From contig JABHBJ010000007.1 in assembly GCA_018673955.1 (NCBI GenBank), positions 1 through 52,651 of the forward strand: 52,651 bases of DNA, read 5' to 3'. A program made the position numbers and the translations under genes. The first letter of the stretch is position 1. Each line of letters starts with the position of its first letter. A model generated the notes under the pieces. The model was not told the DNA's origin. It saw nothing but the letters and a program-made list of their open reading frames with translations, and did no database searches. This DNA comes from Chloroflexota bacterium. Lineage in GTDB: Bacteria > Chloroflexota > Dehalococcoidia > Lucifugimonadales > Lucifugimonadaceae. Of the stretch, positions 16,583 through 25,553 are shown one piece after another.

Positions 16583-17485
16583 TTACAGAACTTCGGAAGT
16601 CGAACGTGATCTTTCGAAAATGTTGCTGATATCGCCAAAATGAGCGGCGATTACGTCTACGGCTTCGTTTCGTTTGATTATGCCTTCATTTAACTGAACT
16701 AGGTGTCGGTAATATGCACCTGGGCCGATCAACACGCCCGAAACACCCAGCGTACGGGCTGCGAGCGAGATAACGCTCTTCTCACTTTCGGATAGTCCGT
16801 TTCCTATCTTCTCTGTAGATAGTCCTCCGGCAACAACGAGAAGCACAGTGTTGTCGCGATCATCGATGTGCACCTGAGCTGTCATTGACTCGGTGTGCTT
16901 TTCATCGTCCGCCGGTTCGAAAGCCCATATCGACGGCTGAACTCCGGCGTCTTGCAACTGTTGAATCGACATCATTACAAGCATCGCACGTGCGTTCGAA
17001 AATCCGCCATACATTTCGATTTGAGTCGATGTTGGAACTGAATCGAGTTCAATCATCAGTGGAACCGACTCCTCACGAGCCTTATCCGAAACGATCTTCA
17101 GCCTCTCTAGAAGTTCCTTACGACCTGATTCGGGTCCATCTGGATTCAGCGTGAGCTGAACTGCCGTGTAGTCGACATCGAGTCGACTCAACGAATGGTT
17201 TCCACTTTTAGGGGATGATGCTGTGGTCAATTCAATCGCTTTGGCTCGCAGCAATACTGATTCGCCAAGATCGCTATCTGCCCAGAGACCAATGCTCGAT
17301 TTTGCCAAACCGTTTTCGACTGCCGTAGTTATGCCATCGAAAACCACTCGCTTGAGATCCGCTGCTTGTTCTCGATCAGCGGCAGTTGGCTGCCCGCTAG
17401 TTGCAAGTACCTCAGAAATTAGATCAACTCGATCGTCGAGTGCGATGAAGTAATTAGCGTGTGAATTCATTGTCGATCTAGTCAT
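16583..17485 (-). CDS. DUF2090 / IolC C-terminal-like TIM-barrel protein
   Basis: 300 aa. The second half matches the pattern of the DUF2090 domain found at the C-terminus of IolC (5-dehydro-2-deoxygluconokinase): LMIELDSVPTSTQI, then ELQ-type LQDAGVQPSIWAFEPADD, then LGVSGVLIGPGAYY near the end. The domain is thought to be an aldolase-like TIM barrel, and its reaction in stand-alone form is not established. The start at 17485 is preceded by GGAGA. Its place between pgi and the HAD gene links it to sugar-phosphate turnover. A DeoC/LacD-type aldolase role is possible but unproven. Confidence 0.72.
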   Translation of the reverse strand: MTRSTMNSHANYFIALDDRVDLISEVLATSGQPTAADREQAADLKRVVFDGITTAVENGLAKSSIGLWADSDLGESVLLRAKAIELTTASSPKSGNHSLSRLDVDYTAVQLTLNPDGPESGRKELLERLKIVSDKAREESVPLMIELDSVPTSTQIEMYGGFSNARAMLVMMSIQQLQDAGVQPSIWAFEPADDEKHTESMTAQVHIDDRDNTVLLVVAGGLSTEKIGNGLSESEKSVISLAARTLGVSGVLIGPGAYYRHLVQLNEGIIKRNEAVDVIAAHFGDISNIFERSRSTSEVL

Positions 17486-17543
17486 ATGAAGGTCTCCGAA
17501 TCGTTGGGGGCCGTTCTGTTCGTTCTAACTTATATTGTCTGGT

Positions 17544-19172
17544 CTAGTTCTTATCAAGCGTTCGTATCGCCGTCATCAGTTCATCGATAATGTCGCCTTC
17601 GATCTTGATCGTTAGAACTGTTTGACCGCCTTCAGCCATAACCGCAAAGTCACCGCCAGCTTGAGCCTCGATCAGGTGACCGAAAGTGTATGCCTCATCC
17701 GGTACGGCAAGATGATCGTATTTCCCTGATACGAAACCTAGTACGAGAGCGTTTTGTGGTCCGCCTTTATACAACTGACCAGTCGAATGGAGGTAGCGAG
17801 GGCCGTATCCAAATGTTGTTGCCATACCGGTCTGCGTCGATACCCACTTGCGCAGTTCCGAGAATGCGGCGGTTACTTCGGGGGATTCAGGTAAGAAGGC
17901 CGTTATAGCAACGTAACGAGGGCTTGATTCTGATTTGATCTGGTCGAGAGCCGCATCTAATGAAATGCCTTCGATCGCTACCGACGGGTCTGAAATTAGT
18001 TCTCTAGATTTTAACTTTGCTGATTCGACGTCAGGCTGGTCGAACGGATATATGTCCATTAGCGAAGAGGCGGCTGTAGTTGCAAATTGCCACCGAAAAA
18101 ACTCTCCGGAAATTTCATGTATGTCATCTGTGGGTGGTTCGATAACGAACACTGGATGATCCGAATTTCGAAGCGTAAATATGGTGTGATTTACCCGCTT
18201 ATCATCGTTTTTTGACTTTAACACGACGAACTGGCGATCTGATGCGAAATCGTCGAGAGTCAAAACCGGTTCACCAGTAATCGGGATCAACCCTTTACCG
18301 TTTTTTCCCGTTGATTCGGCGAGAAGTTGATCGACCCACATTCCGAACACCGAATACTCATCGCTCGTGATAAGCGTGACTTTATCTCGCCCTCCTAGTG
18401 CGTTCGATGCTAAGAACGCTGCGAGAGCCAAGCCGGGGTTTTCTGTCGAATCAACTTGACATCGGTGCGCCATTCTGACGGCAGATTCAGCAAATGCTCG
18501 AATATTTATTCCGATCGCAGCAGCAGGCATCATTCCGAAAGTGCTGAGCGCAGAAAACCTGCCGCCTACGTCAACCGGGGTTGAAACCCACGTGCCAAAT
18601 TCTCCTGCTCTAGCTCGGTCGGCAAGCGGAGTGCCAGGATCTGTCAATGCAACGAAGTTTTTACGATTCATCGATGATCCGACGGTGTTGGCCATCACCG
18701 CTCGGAAGTGTGCCTCTAACGTCAATGGCTCGACGGTAGTGCCAGATTTACTCGACACTAAGAACAGCGTTTTACTAAGATCAAGCTCGGCAGTGATATT
18801 TGAAACGGTTGTGGGGTTCACCGTGTCGAGTGCATGAAGCCGAATCGTTGGGTGGTCATCCGAAGCTGAATTCGATTCCCCGAATATGCTGCTTAGAGTC
18901 AGCGGTGTCATGCTGCTACCGCCCATTCCAAGTACTACGACGTCCGTAAAGCCATCGCTGAGAAGCTGTGAGTGAAGATCAGAGAACTGAGCAGCCAACA
19001 TCGACAATCGGATTGGTAGGTCGAGCCAACCGAGCGTTTTACTTGCTGGGTCGCCACCATGAGATGGCTTAGGCCACAACGTAGCGTCACGGTTCCACAG
19101 CCTCGACGCTAATGATTCGTCCACCAATCGTTGCAGTGCTTGGGTTACTGAAACAGTGTGGTTTTCATTCAT
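17544..19172 (-). CDS. pgi: glucose-6-phosphate isomerase
   Basis: Interconverts glucose 6-phosphate and fructose 6-phosphate. The 542-aa protein has SIS-type phosphosugar binding segments: VVLGMGGSSMTPLTLSS (about residue 78), LFLVSSKSGTTVEPLTLE (about residue 136), and a late SGKYDHLAVPDEAYTFGHL region. It resembles the form fused to or paired with transaldolase in actinobacteria and Chloroflexota. It lies 18 bases after the tal stop codon, with GGAG before its start, so it is in an operon with tal. Confidence 0.92.
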   Translation of the reverse strand: MNENHTVSVTQALQRLVDESLASRLWNRDATLWPKPSHGGDPASKTLGWLDLPIRLSMLAAQFSDLHSQLLSDGFTDVVVLGMGGSSMTPLTLSSIFGESNSASDDHPTIRLHALDTVNPTTVSNITAELDLSKTLFLVSSKSGTTVEPLTLEAHFRAVMANTVGSSMNRKNFVALTDPGTPLADRARAGEFGTWVSTPVDVGGRFSALSTFGMMPAAAIGINIRAFAESAVRMAHRCQVDSTENPGLALAAFLASNALGGRDKVTLITSDEYSVFGMWVDQLLAESTGKNGKGLIPITGEPVLTLDDFASDRQFVVLKSKNDDKRVNHTIFTLRNSDHPVFVIEPPTDDIHEISGEFFRWQFATTAASSLMDIYPFDQPDVESAKLKSRELISDPSVAIEGISLDAALDQIKSESSPRYVAITAFLPESPEVTAAFSELRKWVSTQTGMATTFGYGPRYLHSTGQLYKGGPQNALVLGFVSGKYDHLAVPDEAYTFGHLIEAQAGGDFAVMAEGGQTVLTIKIEGDIIDELMTAIRTLDKN

Positions 19173-19190
19173 TGCGTCGTTACTCCGAAA

Positions 19191-20294
19191 TCAATTTCTG
19201 AGCGCCTTTAGCTTTGCTTCAATTCGACCAAGCAGTGATGCATATGAATCAGCGAACGTTGCCACACCGGCGGCGAGAAGATCGTCAGTGATCGAATCGA
19301 GCGATATGCCAACTTCCGCGAGAGATTTCAACTGCGCCTGAGCTTCACCTAGGCCATTGGTTAGATCAGATCCGGGATTCCCGTGATCTGAGTATGCCGC
19401 CAACGTTGCTTCCGGAATGGTATCGACCGTGTCGGGTCCCATTAAGCTGTCAACGTACATCGTGTCGGAGTAGTCGGGGTTCTTTACGCCAGTAGATGCC
19501 CACAAAGGACGTTGTACCTGCGCTCCGGTTGTGTGGAGTGGGAAGAACGAACCTCCGCCACCTAACTTGCGATCAAACAGCTCAGCGAACGTGGCGTACG
19601 CAACCTTGGCATTCGCTATACCGATCTTCCCACGTAGTTCGTGTCCGTCGGGTAGGGCATTGTCGACCGCTGTATCGACTCGGCTGACGAAGAATGATGC
19701 GACAGATGCGACCCCAGCAGGTATGCCGCGTGCTGCCTTAGCGAATTCGCCGAGACCTTCTATATATGCGTTCGCGGCGGCTGTGTAGGCATCGAGAGAG
19801 AACAGCAGTGTGACGTTTACATTGATGCCTTCTGAAATGAGTGTCTTGATTGCTGGAACGCCTTCAGGAGTACCGGGAACTTTGATCATCACGTTAGGAC
19901 GGTCGATGGCAGCCCAAAGCCGGCGTGCTTCAGTGATCGTGCCAGCGGTGTCTGCGGCGAGTGCAGGAGACACCTCGATGCTGACGTATCCGTCACGCAT
20001 GCTTGCACCGTCGTAAACAGCGCGTAGAACGTCGGCGGCATCTCGAATATCGTCAACAGCCAATCGTTCGAATACGATTTGGCTGTTGACGCCATCCTTC
20101 GCGTACTCGATCAGTGACTTGTCGTAGATGTCACTTTCAGCGATGGCTTTGTCAAAGATCGATGGGTTCGACGTGACTCCAGTGATTCCGGAATCGATGA
20201 ACTTCTGAAGTTCGCCTGACCGAATCATGTCGCGGCTGATCGAATCGAGCCAGATCGACTGACCGTTTTCCAGTGCCTTCTTGATGTTGTTCAT
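19191..20294 (-). CDS. tal: transaldolase
   Basis: Moves a dihydroxyacetone unit between sedoheptulose 7-phosphate and glyceraldehyde 3-phosphate in the non-oxidative pentose phosphate pathway. At 367 aa it is the long actinobacterial-type (TalB subfamily 2) form. It has SGITGVTSNPSIFDKAI near residue 34 and the Schiff-base Lys in NVMIKVPGTPEGV (about residue 138), followed by INVNVTLLFSLDAY. AGGAAA precedes the ATG. It is directly upstream of pgi and downstream of rpiB. Confidence 0.95.
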   Translation of the reverse strand: MNNIKKALENGQSIWLDSISRDMIRSGELQKFIDSGITGVTSNPSIFDKAIAESDIYDKSLIEYAKDGVNSQIVFERLAVDDIRDAADVLRAVYDGASMRDGYVSIEVSPALAADTAGTITEARRLWAAIDRPNVMIKVPGTPEGVPAIKTLISEGINVNVTLLFSLDAYTAAANAYIEGLGEFAKAARGIPAGVASVASFFVSRVDTAVDNALPDGHELRGKIGIANAKVAYATFAELFDRKLGGGGSFFPLHTTGAQVQRPLWASTGVKNPDYSDTMYVDSLMGPDTVDTIPEATLAAYSDHGNPGSDLTNGLGEAQAQLKSLAEVGISLDSITDDLLAAGVATFADSYASLLGRIEAKLKALRN

Positions 20295-20354
20295 GTGTTT
20301 CCTGTGAATGAGAAGTGTTCAGATTGCAGAGCTGGCGAGCAGTATTACATCGAG

Positions 20355-20819
20355 TTAGCTTTTAGAGATTTGATCTTTTTCGATGGCGGTGACTTTGTCG
20401 AGACGACGTTGGAATCGTGGTTCGTAGGCTTCAAGATTTGCAGCCATAAACGACTTCACAAGATCTTCTGCAAGCGCAACGCCAACTACTCGTGCACCCA
20501 TGCACAAAACGTTCATGTCATCGTGTCGAACCCCTTGGCCAGCCGAGTAGGTGTCGTGGCAAAGACCTGCTCGCACCCCGGTGTACTTGTTGGCTGCGAT
20601 AGCGGCACCAACTCCGCTGCCGCAGATGACGATCCCACGTTCGGATTCGCCCGACTGAACCGAGGCTGCTACAGGTGCTGCGAAATCGGGGAAATCGTCT
20701 TCGGCGTCGTAATCGTATGCGCCTTTGTCCATAACCTCATGACCCAAAGATTCGAGAACCTTGGTAATGTCGGATTTCAGTTCGTAGCCGCCGTGGTCGG
20801 CGCCAATTGCCACTTTCAT
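20355..20819 (-). CDS. rpiB: ribose-5-phosphate isomerase B
   Basis: Interconverts ribose 5-phosphate and ribulose 5-phosphate. The 154-aa length is typical of the RpiB/LacAB family. Motifs are MKVAIGADHGGYELK at the N-terminus, IVICGSGVGAAIAANK with the catalytic Cys (about residue 67), and RAGLCHDTYSAGQGVRHDD with NVLCMGARVVG. It lies between the SMP-30 genes and tal in the same direction and would take the product of gnd. Confidence 0.95.
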   Translation of the reverse strand: MKVAIGADHGGYELKSDITKVLESLGHEVMDKGAYDYDAEDDFPDFAAPVAASVQSGESERGIVICGSGVGAAIAANKYTGVRAGLCHDTYSAGQGVRHDDMNVLCMGARVVGVALAEDLVKSFMAANLEAYEPRFQRRLDKVTAIEKDQISKS

Positions 20820-20953
20820 ATCAAGCCAGCCTGTTCAATGGTTTGTAGTCACCAAGTAATTTATGTAAAACATTCTCGGTTTAATCGTGCGGGATTGCCA
20901 CCGAACCACCGAGAATATCCGCCTAAGTTTTTCTATTAATTCACTGCCACTTA

Positions 20954-21910
20954 CTAAAAACGGTGTGAACCGGATACTTTGACTCGAACCGAGTAGAGAG
21001 AAGTGTCGCCGCAAATGTAGATGCGCTTGCCGTCTTTGTCACCAAATACGAGATTAGCAGTCGCCTGTTCGGGAATCAGTATCTTTCCAAGAAGCGTTCC
21101 ATCAGCCGAGTAACATTGCACGCCATCTCGAGCGCTAGTCCAAATGTTGCCCTGTTCATCGACTCGGAAGCCGTCTGACGCACCGGGGCGAACTTCGGCG
21201 AAGAGTCGACGGTTGGACAGCGTCTTGCCATCGTCAGATACATCGAAGACTGTGATGTCACGAGATTCACCGGTATCGGCTAAGTAGAACAATTTTTCGT
21301 CAGGTGAGAAGGCGAGACCGTTTGGTCGATCGCCAACACTATCGACAATTGAAGTTTCGTTGGTTTCTGGATCGAATCGGTATGTGAAATTGCCGTCGAG
21401 CTCAGAGGCTCGCTTATTGCCTTCGCGGTCGGAGAGGATGCCGTAAGGAGGGTCTGTGAACCAGATCGTGCCATCCTTTTTCACGACGAGATCATTCGGA
21501 GAATTCAGCCGGCTGCCTTGCCAATTATCGACAAGAGTGTTCACTGTGCCATCGGCTTCAGTGCGTGAAATTCGGTTGGCGGCGTGTTCACACGATACGA
21601 GCCGACCCTGTTGATCGCGGTAATGTCCGTTCGTGTTGTTGCACGGCTCGCGGAACACTGTTGTGTCGCCGGAGCCAGCTTCGAATTTAAGAATGCGGTT
21701 GTTGGGAATGTCCGACCATAGAACGTAGTCGCCCGCTGGGAAGTAGACCGGACCCTCGGCCCATTCGCAGCCGGTGAAATGCTTTGAGATTTCAGCGTTT
21801 GCGTCGATGAGATCGAGAAACCGGCCGTCGATCACCTCTATGCCTTGTAGTAGTTCTTCAGCAGGAGTTTGTGATCGGTGATCTGGGAAGGTCTTGTTTT
21901 CAGCTGTCAT
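20954..21910 (-). CDS. SMP-30/gluconolactonase family protein, copy 1
   Basis: 318-aa six-bladed beta-propeller lactonase, a metal-dependent family hydrolysing sugar lactones such as glucono-1,5-lactone. Metal-site positions are visible: Glu in EWAEGPVYFP, Asn in LNSPNDLVVKKDG, Asn in DRPNGLAFSPDEK and Asp in PGASDGFRVDEQG. The repeated pattern of G-x-I-W-F-T-D-P marks propeller blades. No signal peptide is seen, so it is cytoplasmic. It lies 78 bases downstream of a paralogue in the same direction and upstream of rpiB, consistent with feeding aldonates into the pentose phosphate genes. Confidence 0.88.
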   Translation of the reverse strand: MTAENKTFPDHRSQTPAEELLQGIEVIDGRFLDLIDANAEISKHFTGCEWAEGPVYFPAGDYVLWSDIPNNRILKFEAGSGDTTVFREPCNNTNGHYRDQQGRLVSCEHAANRISRTEADGTVNTLVDNWQGSRLNSPNDLVVKKDGTIWFTDPPYGILSDREGNKRASELDGNFTYRFDPETNETSIVDSVGDRPNGLAFSPDEKLFYLADTGESRDITVFDVSDDGKTLSNRRLFAEVRPGASDGFRVDEQGNIWTSARDGVQCYSADGTLLGKILIPEQATANLVFGDKDGKRIYICGDTSLYSVRVKVSGSHRF

Positions 21911-21988
21911 TGGTATTTAGGCTCTTTCTCATCATTGGATATTGTTTGAGATTCGCTGATTTCGGAGTGTCGAATCGAGTGGGGGGTG

Positions 21989-22897
21989 TTAGTTGGTGGG
22001 GCGAGTAGCGCCAGCGATATTTAGTTCGATGCTCCATATCGAGCTTGTTGCACCGATAAACAGCGTTTGACCATCTGGCATACCGAACGATAGGTTTGCA
22101 GATATTTCTGGGGTATGGATTTTACCGAGCAAATTGCCTGCCGGGTTGAATACTTGCACGCCATCCCCTGCAGCGACCCAGATATTGCCGTTTACATCGG
22201 CACGGAAGCCATCTGGTACATGCGGTTCTACATCGGCGAAGAGTCGAGGATTGGCGAGTTTGTCACCTGCCACGTCGAACGCCATTAGGTTGTGAGGTCG
22301 AAAATCACCGTGTGTTCGACCGGTATCGCCAATGTAAAGCACCGACTCGTCGGGCGAAAATGTAATGCCATTAGGCTTGTCGAAATCTTCGCTCACCATC
22401 GAAATATCGAGTGTGTCGCCATCGACACGGAAGACTCGATTGCGGTCTTGTTCGGGCTTTTCACCATGACCGAGTTCAAGGTGGAGAAACCCGTAGTCAG
22501 GATCCGTAAACCAGATCGAACCGTCGGATTTCACAGACACATCGTTAGGGGAAGTCAGCTTCCCTCCTTTAAACGAATTGGCGATCGTGGTCATCGTGCC
22601 ATCTAACTCTTCGCGTACCACCGCTCGTCCGCGAGTCAAGCAAGAAATTATCCTGCCTTCGCGATCGACCGTATTGCCGTTCGAGCATCCTGATGGCTCT
22701 CGGTATATTCCGAAACCTTCGGATTTGCCCCAACTTACGATTCGATTGTTCGGAATATCGCTGGCGATCACCTTGTTCAGGCGAGGCACCCAGCAGACAC
22801 CCTCCGCGAATGCTAGACCGCCGGCGCGTTGAATCAATTCGGGATTCGAACCGAGAATCCTTTGAAATTCATCATCGAAAACTTCGAACTGCTCCAT
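21989..22897 (-). CDS. SMP-30/gluconolactonase family protein, copy 2
   Basis: 302 aa, a paralogue of the next gene downstream. Metal-site segments are LAFAEGVCWVP, TSPNDVSVKSDG, DKPNGITFSPDES and HVPDGFRADVNG, in the usual order and spacing. The start has AAAGGA upstream. It is the first gene of the long minus-strand run ending at gnd and the small gene at 14601; the promoter should lie in the 205-base divergent gap to 23103. The substrate is unknown; the two copies may differ in lactone preference. Confidence 0.88.
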   Translation of the reverse strand: MEQFEVFDDEFQRILGSNPELIQRAGGLAFAEGVCWVPRLNKVIASDIPNNRIVSWGKSEGFGIYREPSGCSNGNTVDREGRIISCLTRGRAVVREELDGTMTTIANSFKGGKLTSPNDVSVKSDGSIWFTDPDYGFLHLELGHGEKPEQDRNRVFRVDGDTLDISMVSEDFDKPNGITFSPDESVLYIGDTGRTHGDFRPHNLMAFDVAGDKLANPRLFADVEPHVPDGFRADVNGNIWVAAGDGVQVFNPAGNLLGKIHTPEISANLSFGMPDGQTLFIGATSSIWSIELNIAGATRPTN

Positions 22898-23102
22898 CGT
22901 TTAAGTCCTTTCGTCTCAGGTAATCTCGCTTGGTATACCCGCCAGCATCGCTGTTGCATCTAAATTAGTCGAAAAGCGAGAACGATGCGGAGCGTACCAC
23001 TCGATCGTAAGATTGGCACACGTATAAAGCCGATCAACCGCTAATATCTTTAGACGTAAATTTGTAATGCAGAAACTTCGTGCGACCTAGATGGGAATTT
23101 GA

Positions 23103-24173
23103 ATGGTTCTGGAAATGGCTGGCAAGACCGATCCCGGTTTGTTCAGGGCAGGCGTCGGTAGGGCGGTAATCACACCGCCGGTTGGATTTGTTATCGATGG
23201 ACCAGAGCATGGCTCTCGAATTTCGACCGGAATTTTGGACGATCTTCTCGCTAGAGTCATAGTGCTTGAATCCAAAGGCACGCGTGTTGTGCTCATTGGC
23301 CTCGACGTATGGGGGCTTTCGTCGTCAGTTCTGAGTTCGGTCAAGCTGGCTGCTAGCACCGCAGCGAGCGTCGAACCCGAGTCGGTCTGGGTAACGACAA
23401 CAGGTAACGGATCGAGTCCTCCTCTTTGGCGGGAAGATCCTCAATACGCAGCCTATTCCGCATATTTTCCCGAACAGGTTTCCGGCGCAGTACGAATTGC
23501 TGTGACTTCTCTTGAGCCTGCCTCGATGGGATCTACGGGAACGCTGCTAGCGGATGTTTCTACTTTCACCGCTGGGCCGGGTCGTCCCGGAAACGCTGCA
23601 TTGTTTGTGATGGCAGTCAACCGCGCTGACGGAAGCGGGATTGCTCGGCTAATAAACTTTGCCTGCCCTGCGACTATTTTTGGGAATTCGACACAGTGGA
23701 CTGCCGACTACCCCGGCTATGCTGCGTGGGCCATCGAGCAAAACGGTGGTGGGGTGACGCTATTTTCACAAGCTCCATCTCACGACATTCGACCCTACGA
23801 TTGGTGGGACGACAACCCTGAGCCGTCACACGCGGATCGAGTGCCTCAGGACGTTCACGCGCTGGGACTGCTGCTGGCAACTCAGGCCGCTAACGGTGCT
23901 GCTGATACGACTCAGCGTCGAAACGTTGCAGTTGAAATCCGCACCGATGAGGAAGCCGGAATTCAGATCATGAAGATTGGTGACGCTTACTTCATTTCGA
24001 CCGAAAAGCCGCAACCTAACAAGTTCGCTCGTCGATTCCGACGCGACTTGCCGCATTCGAACACTTTTATTGCCGCCAACCTTTCGGGTGGCATGTTCGA
24101 TGACAAAGCAACCTTCGACGCTCGTGCTATCAAGCGAGGTACCATCGCCTTAAAAGAGATGGGTGCCAGTTAG
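23103..24173 (+). CDS. neutral-ceramidase-like domain protein lacking the zinc-site histidines
   Basis: 356 aa. The start FRAGVGRAVITPPVGFVI (residues 14-31), LIGLDVWGLS, and the later TADYPGYAAWAIEQ match the N-terminal domain of neutral/alkaline non-lysosomal ceramidases and related bacterial proteins. Two hallmark segments have changed. The usual S-H-T-H-S-G-P reads TTTGNGSSPP (residues 98-107), and the usual F-A-C-H-P-T reads NFACPATIFG (185-194), so both expected zinc His are missing. It has no signal peptide. It lies upstream of a GH4 glycosidase in the same direction. Either the reaction differs or the protein is non-catalytic. Confidence 0.75.
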   Translation: MVLEMAGKTDPGLFRAGVGRAVITPPVGFVIDGPEHGSRISTGILDDLLARVIVLESKGTRVVLIGLDVWGLSSSVLSSVKLAASTAASVEPESVWVTTTGNGSSPPLWREDPQYAAYSAYFPEQVSGAVRIAVTSLEPASMGSTGTLLADVSTFTAGPGRPGNAALFVMAVNRADGSGIARLINFACPATIFGNSTQWTADYPGYAAWAIEQNGGGVTLFSQAPSHDIRPYDWWDDNPEPSHADRVPQDVHALGLLLATQAANGAADTTQRRNVAVEIRTDEEAGIQIMKIGDAYFISTEKPQPNKFARRFRRDLPHSNTFIAANLSGGMFDDKATFDARAIKRGTIALKEMGAS

Positions 24174-24266
24174 CTGCAGGCTCTGGTCGCGTTCTTGATC
24201 GTATGCTAGCTTGCCGTATCACCTTTGATTACTTCGGGTATGTAAGCGCGTAGGAGACGGATTACT

Positions 24267-25553
24267 TTGGCAAAGATTTCACTGATTGGTGCAGGCAGCG
24301 TAGTGTTCGCTCGGCGATTGCTACAGGATATCGTTTGTGTTCCTGAGCTATCCGATGCGACTGTCTCTCTGATGGACACGGACCCTGAACGTCTTGCTCT
24401 GATGAGCAAATTCGCTAACAAGCTTGTTCGCGATACTGGCACGAACATCAAAGTCGAAACAACCCCTGATCGACGCGAAGCTCTCGATGGTTCTGACTAC
24501 GTGCTAACGACGATCAGAGTTGGCGACAGCTTCGAACGCGACATAGCGATTCCGCTCAAATACGGAGTTGATCAATCAGTAGGCGACACAGTCGGGCCCG
24601 GTGGCGTTTTTAAGGCACTTCGTACTGCTCCTGTTCTGATAGACATCTGCGAAGACATCGAAGACGTTGCCCCGAACGCTACTTTGCTGAACTACACGAA
24701 CCCAATGGCGATTACTTGCTGGGCTATCGCTGAATCAACCGATGTGCCAACGATAGGTCTGTGCCACAGTGTTCAGCACACAACAGCCGAACTTGCGGAC
24801 TACATCGGCGTTTCTGAGGACCGAGTCAAAGGCTGGGGTGCTGGAATCAATCACTTAGCATGGTTCTTGAGATTTGAGGTAGACGGACAAGATGCCTACC
24901 CGCAGTTGTTCGAAGCGATGGAAAACCCGGAGATATTCTCCCAGGATACTGTTCGTTTCGAAGTGATGAAGCAGTTCGGTTATTTTGTAACGGAATCGAC
25001 CCGGCATATGTCGGAGTACACACCGTACTTCCGCACGAACGAAGAGACTATCGAAGATTTTAACCTGAACCAAATTCGACAGGATCTACAACGTCGAACC
25101 GCTCGTGTAGACGATCACTACACACAGCTTGTGGAAGACGCCAACTCCGATCGTATTTTGACTTCGGATCGATCGGAAGAGTATGCCTGCCGCATCATCG
25201 AGGCGATGGAATCGGATCGGCCTGTGGTGATAAACGGAAACGTTCGAAACGAAGGACTAATCGATAATCTGCTCGATCTGAGCAGTGTCGAAGTTCCGAT
25301 TCTTATCGACAAACTCGGATTCCATCCCATGGCTGTGGGCGAATTGCCTGGGCAATTAGCTGCCCTTAGTCGTTCGAACCAGGCCGTGCAGCAGCTGGCG
25401 ACTCAGGCAATTCTCGATGGCGATAAAGAGGCGGCGTTCCACGCGATCGCACTCGACCCGCTTACTTCTGCCGTTTTGTCACTCGGTGAAATTCGAGCGA
25501 TGTTTGATGAAATGTGGACCGCTCACGGCACCGAGCTTGCCGCGTATTCGTAA
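24267..25553 (+). CDS. glycoside hydrolase family 4 protein (alpha-galactosidase/glucuronidase type)
   Basis: 428-aa GH4 enzyme. GH4 enzymes use NAD+ and a divalent metal for a redox-elimination cleavage of glycosides. It has the NAD loop ISLIGAGSVVFARRLLQDI (residues 4-22), LLNYTNPMAI, and metal-ligand segments GLCHSVQH (Cys) and GINHLAWFL (His). The TTG start at 24267 has TAGGAG upstream. It is closer to AglA/MelA alpha-galactosidases and alpha-glucuronidases than to 6-phospho-glycosidases, judging by the CHS motif; the substrate is not certain. It overlaps the following dehydrogenase by one base (TAATG). Confidence 0.88.
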   Translation: MAKISLIGAGSVVFARRLLQDIVCVPELSDATVSLMDTDPERLALMSKFANKLVRDTGTNIKVETTPDRREALDGSDYVLTTIRVGDSFERDIAIPLKYGVDQSVGDTVGPGGVFKALRTAPVLIDICEDIEDVAPNATLLNYTNPMAITCWAIAESTDVPTIGLCHSVQHTTAELADYIGVSEDRVKGWGAGINHLAWFLRFEVDGQDAYPQLFEAMENPEIFSQDTVRFEVMKQFGYFVTESTRHMSEYTPYFRTNEETIEDFNLNQIRQDLQRRTARVDDHYTQLVEDANSDRILTSDRSEEYACRIIEAMESDRPVVINGNVRNEGLIDNLLDLSSVEVPILIDKLGFHPMAVGELPGQLAALSRSNQAVQQLATQAILDGDKEAAFHAIALDPLTSAVLSLGEIRAMFDEMWTAHGTELAAYS

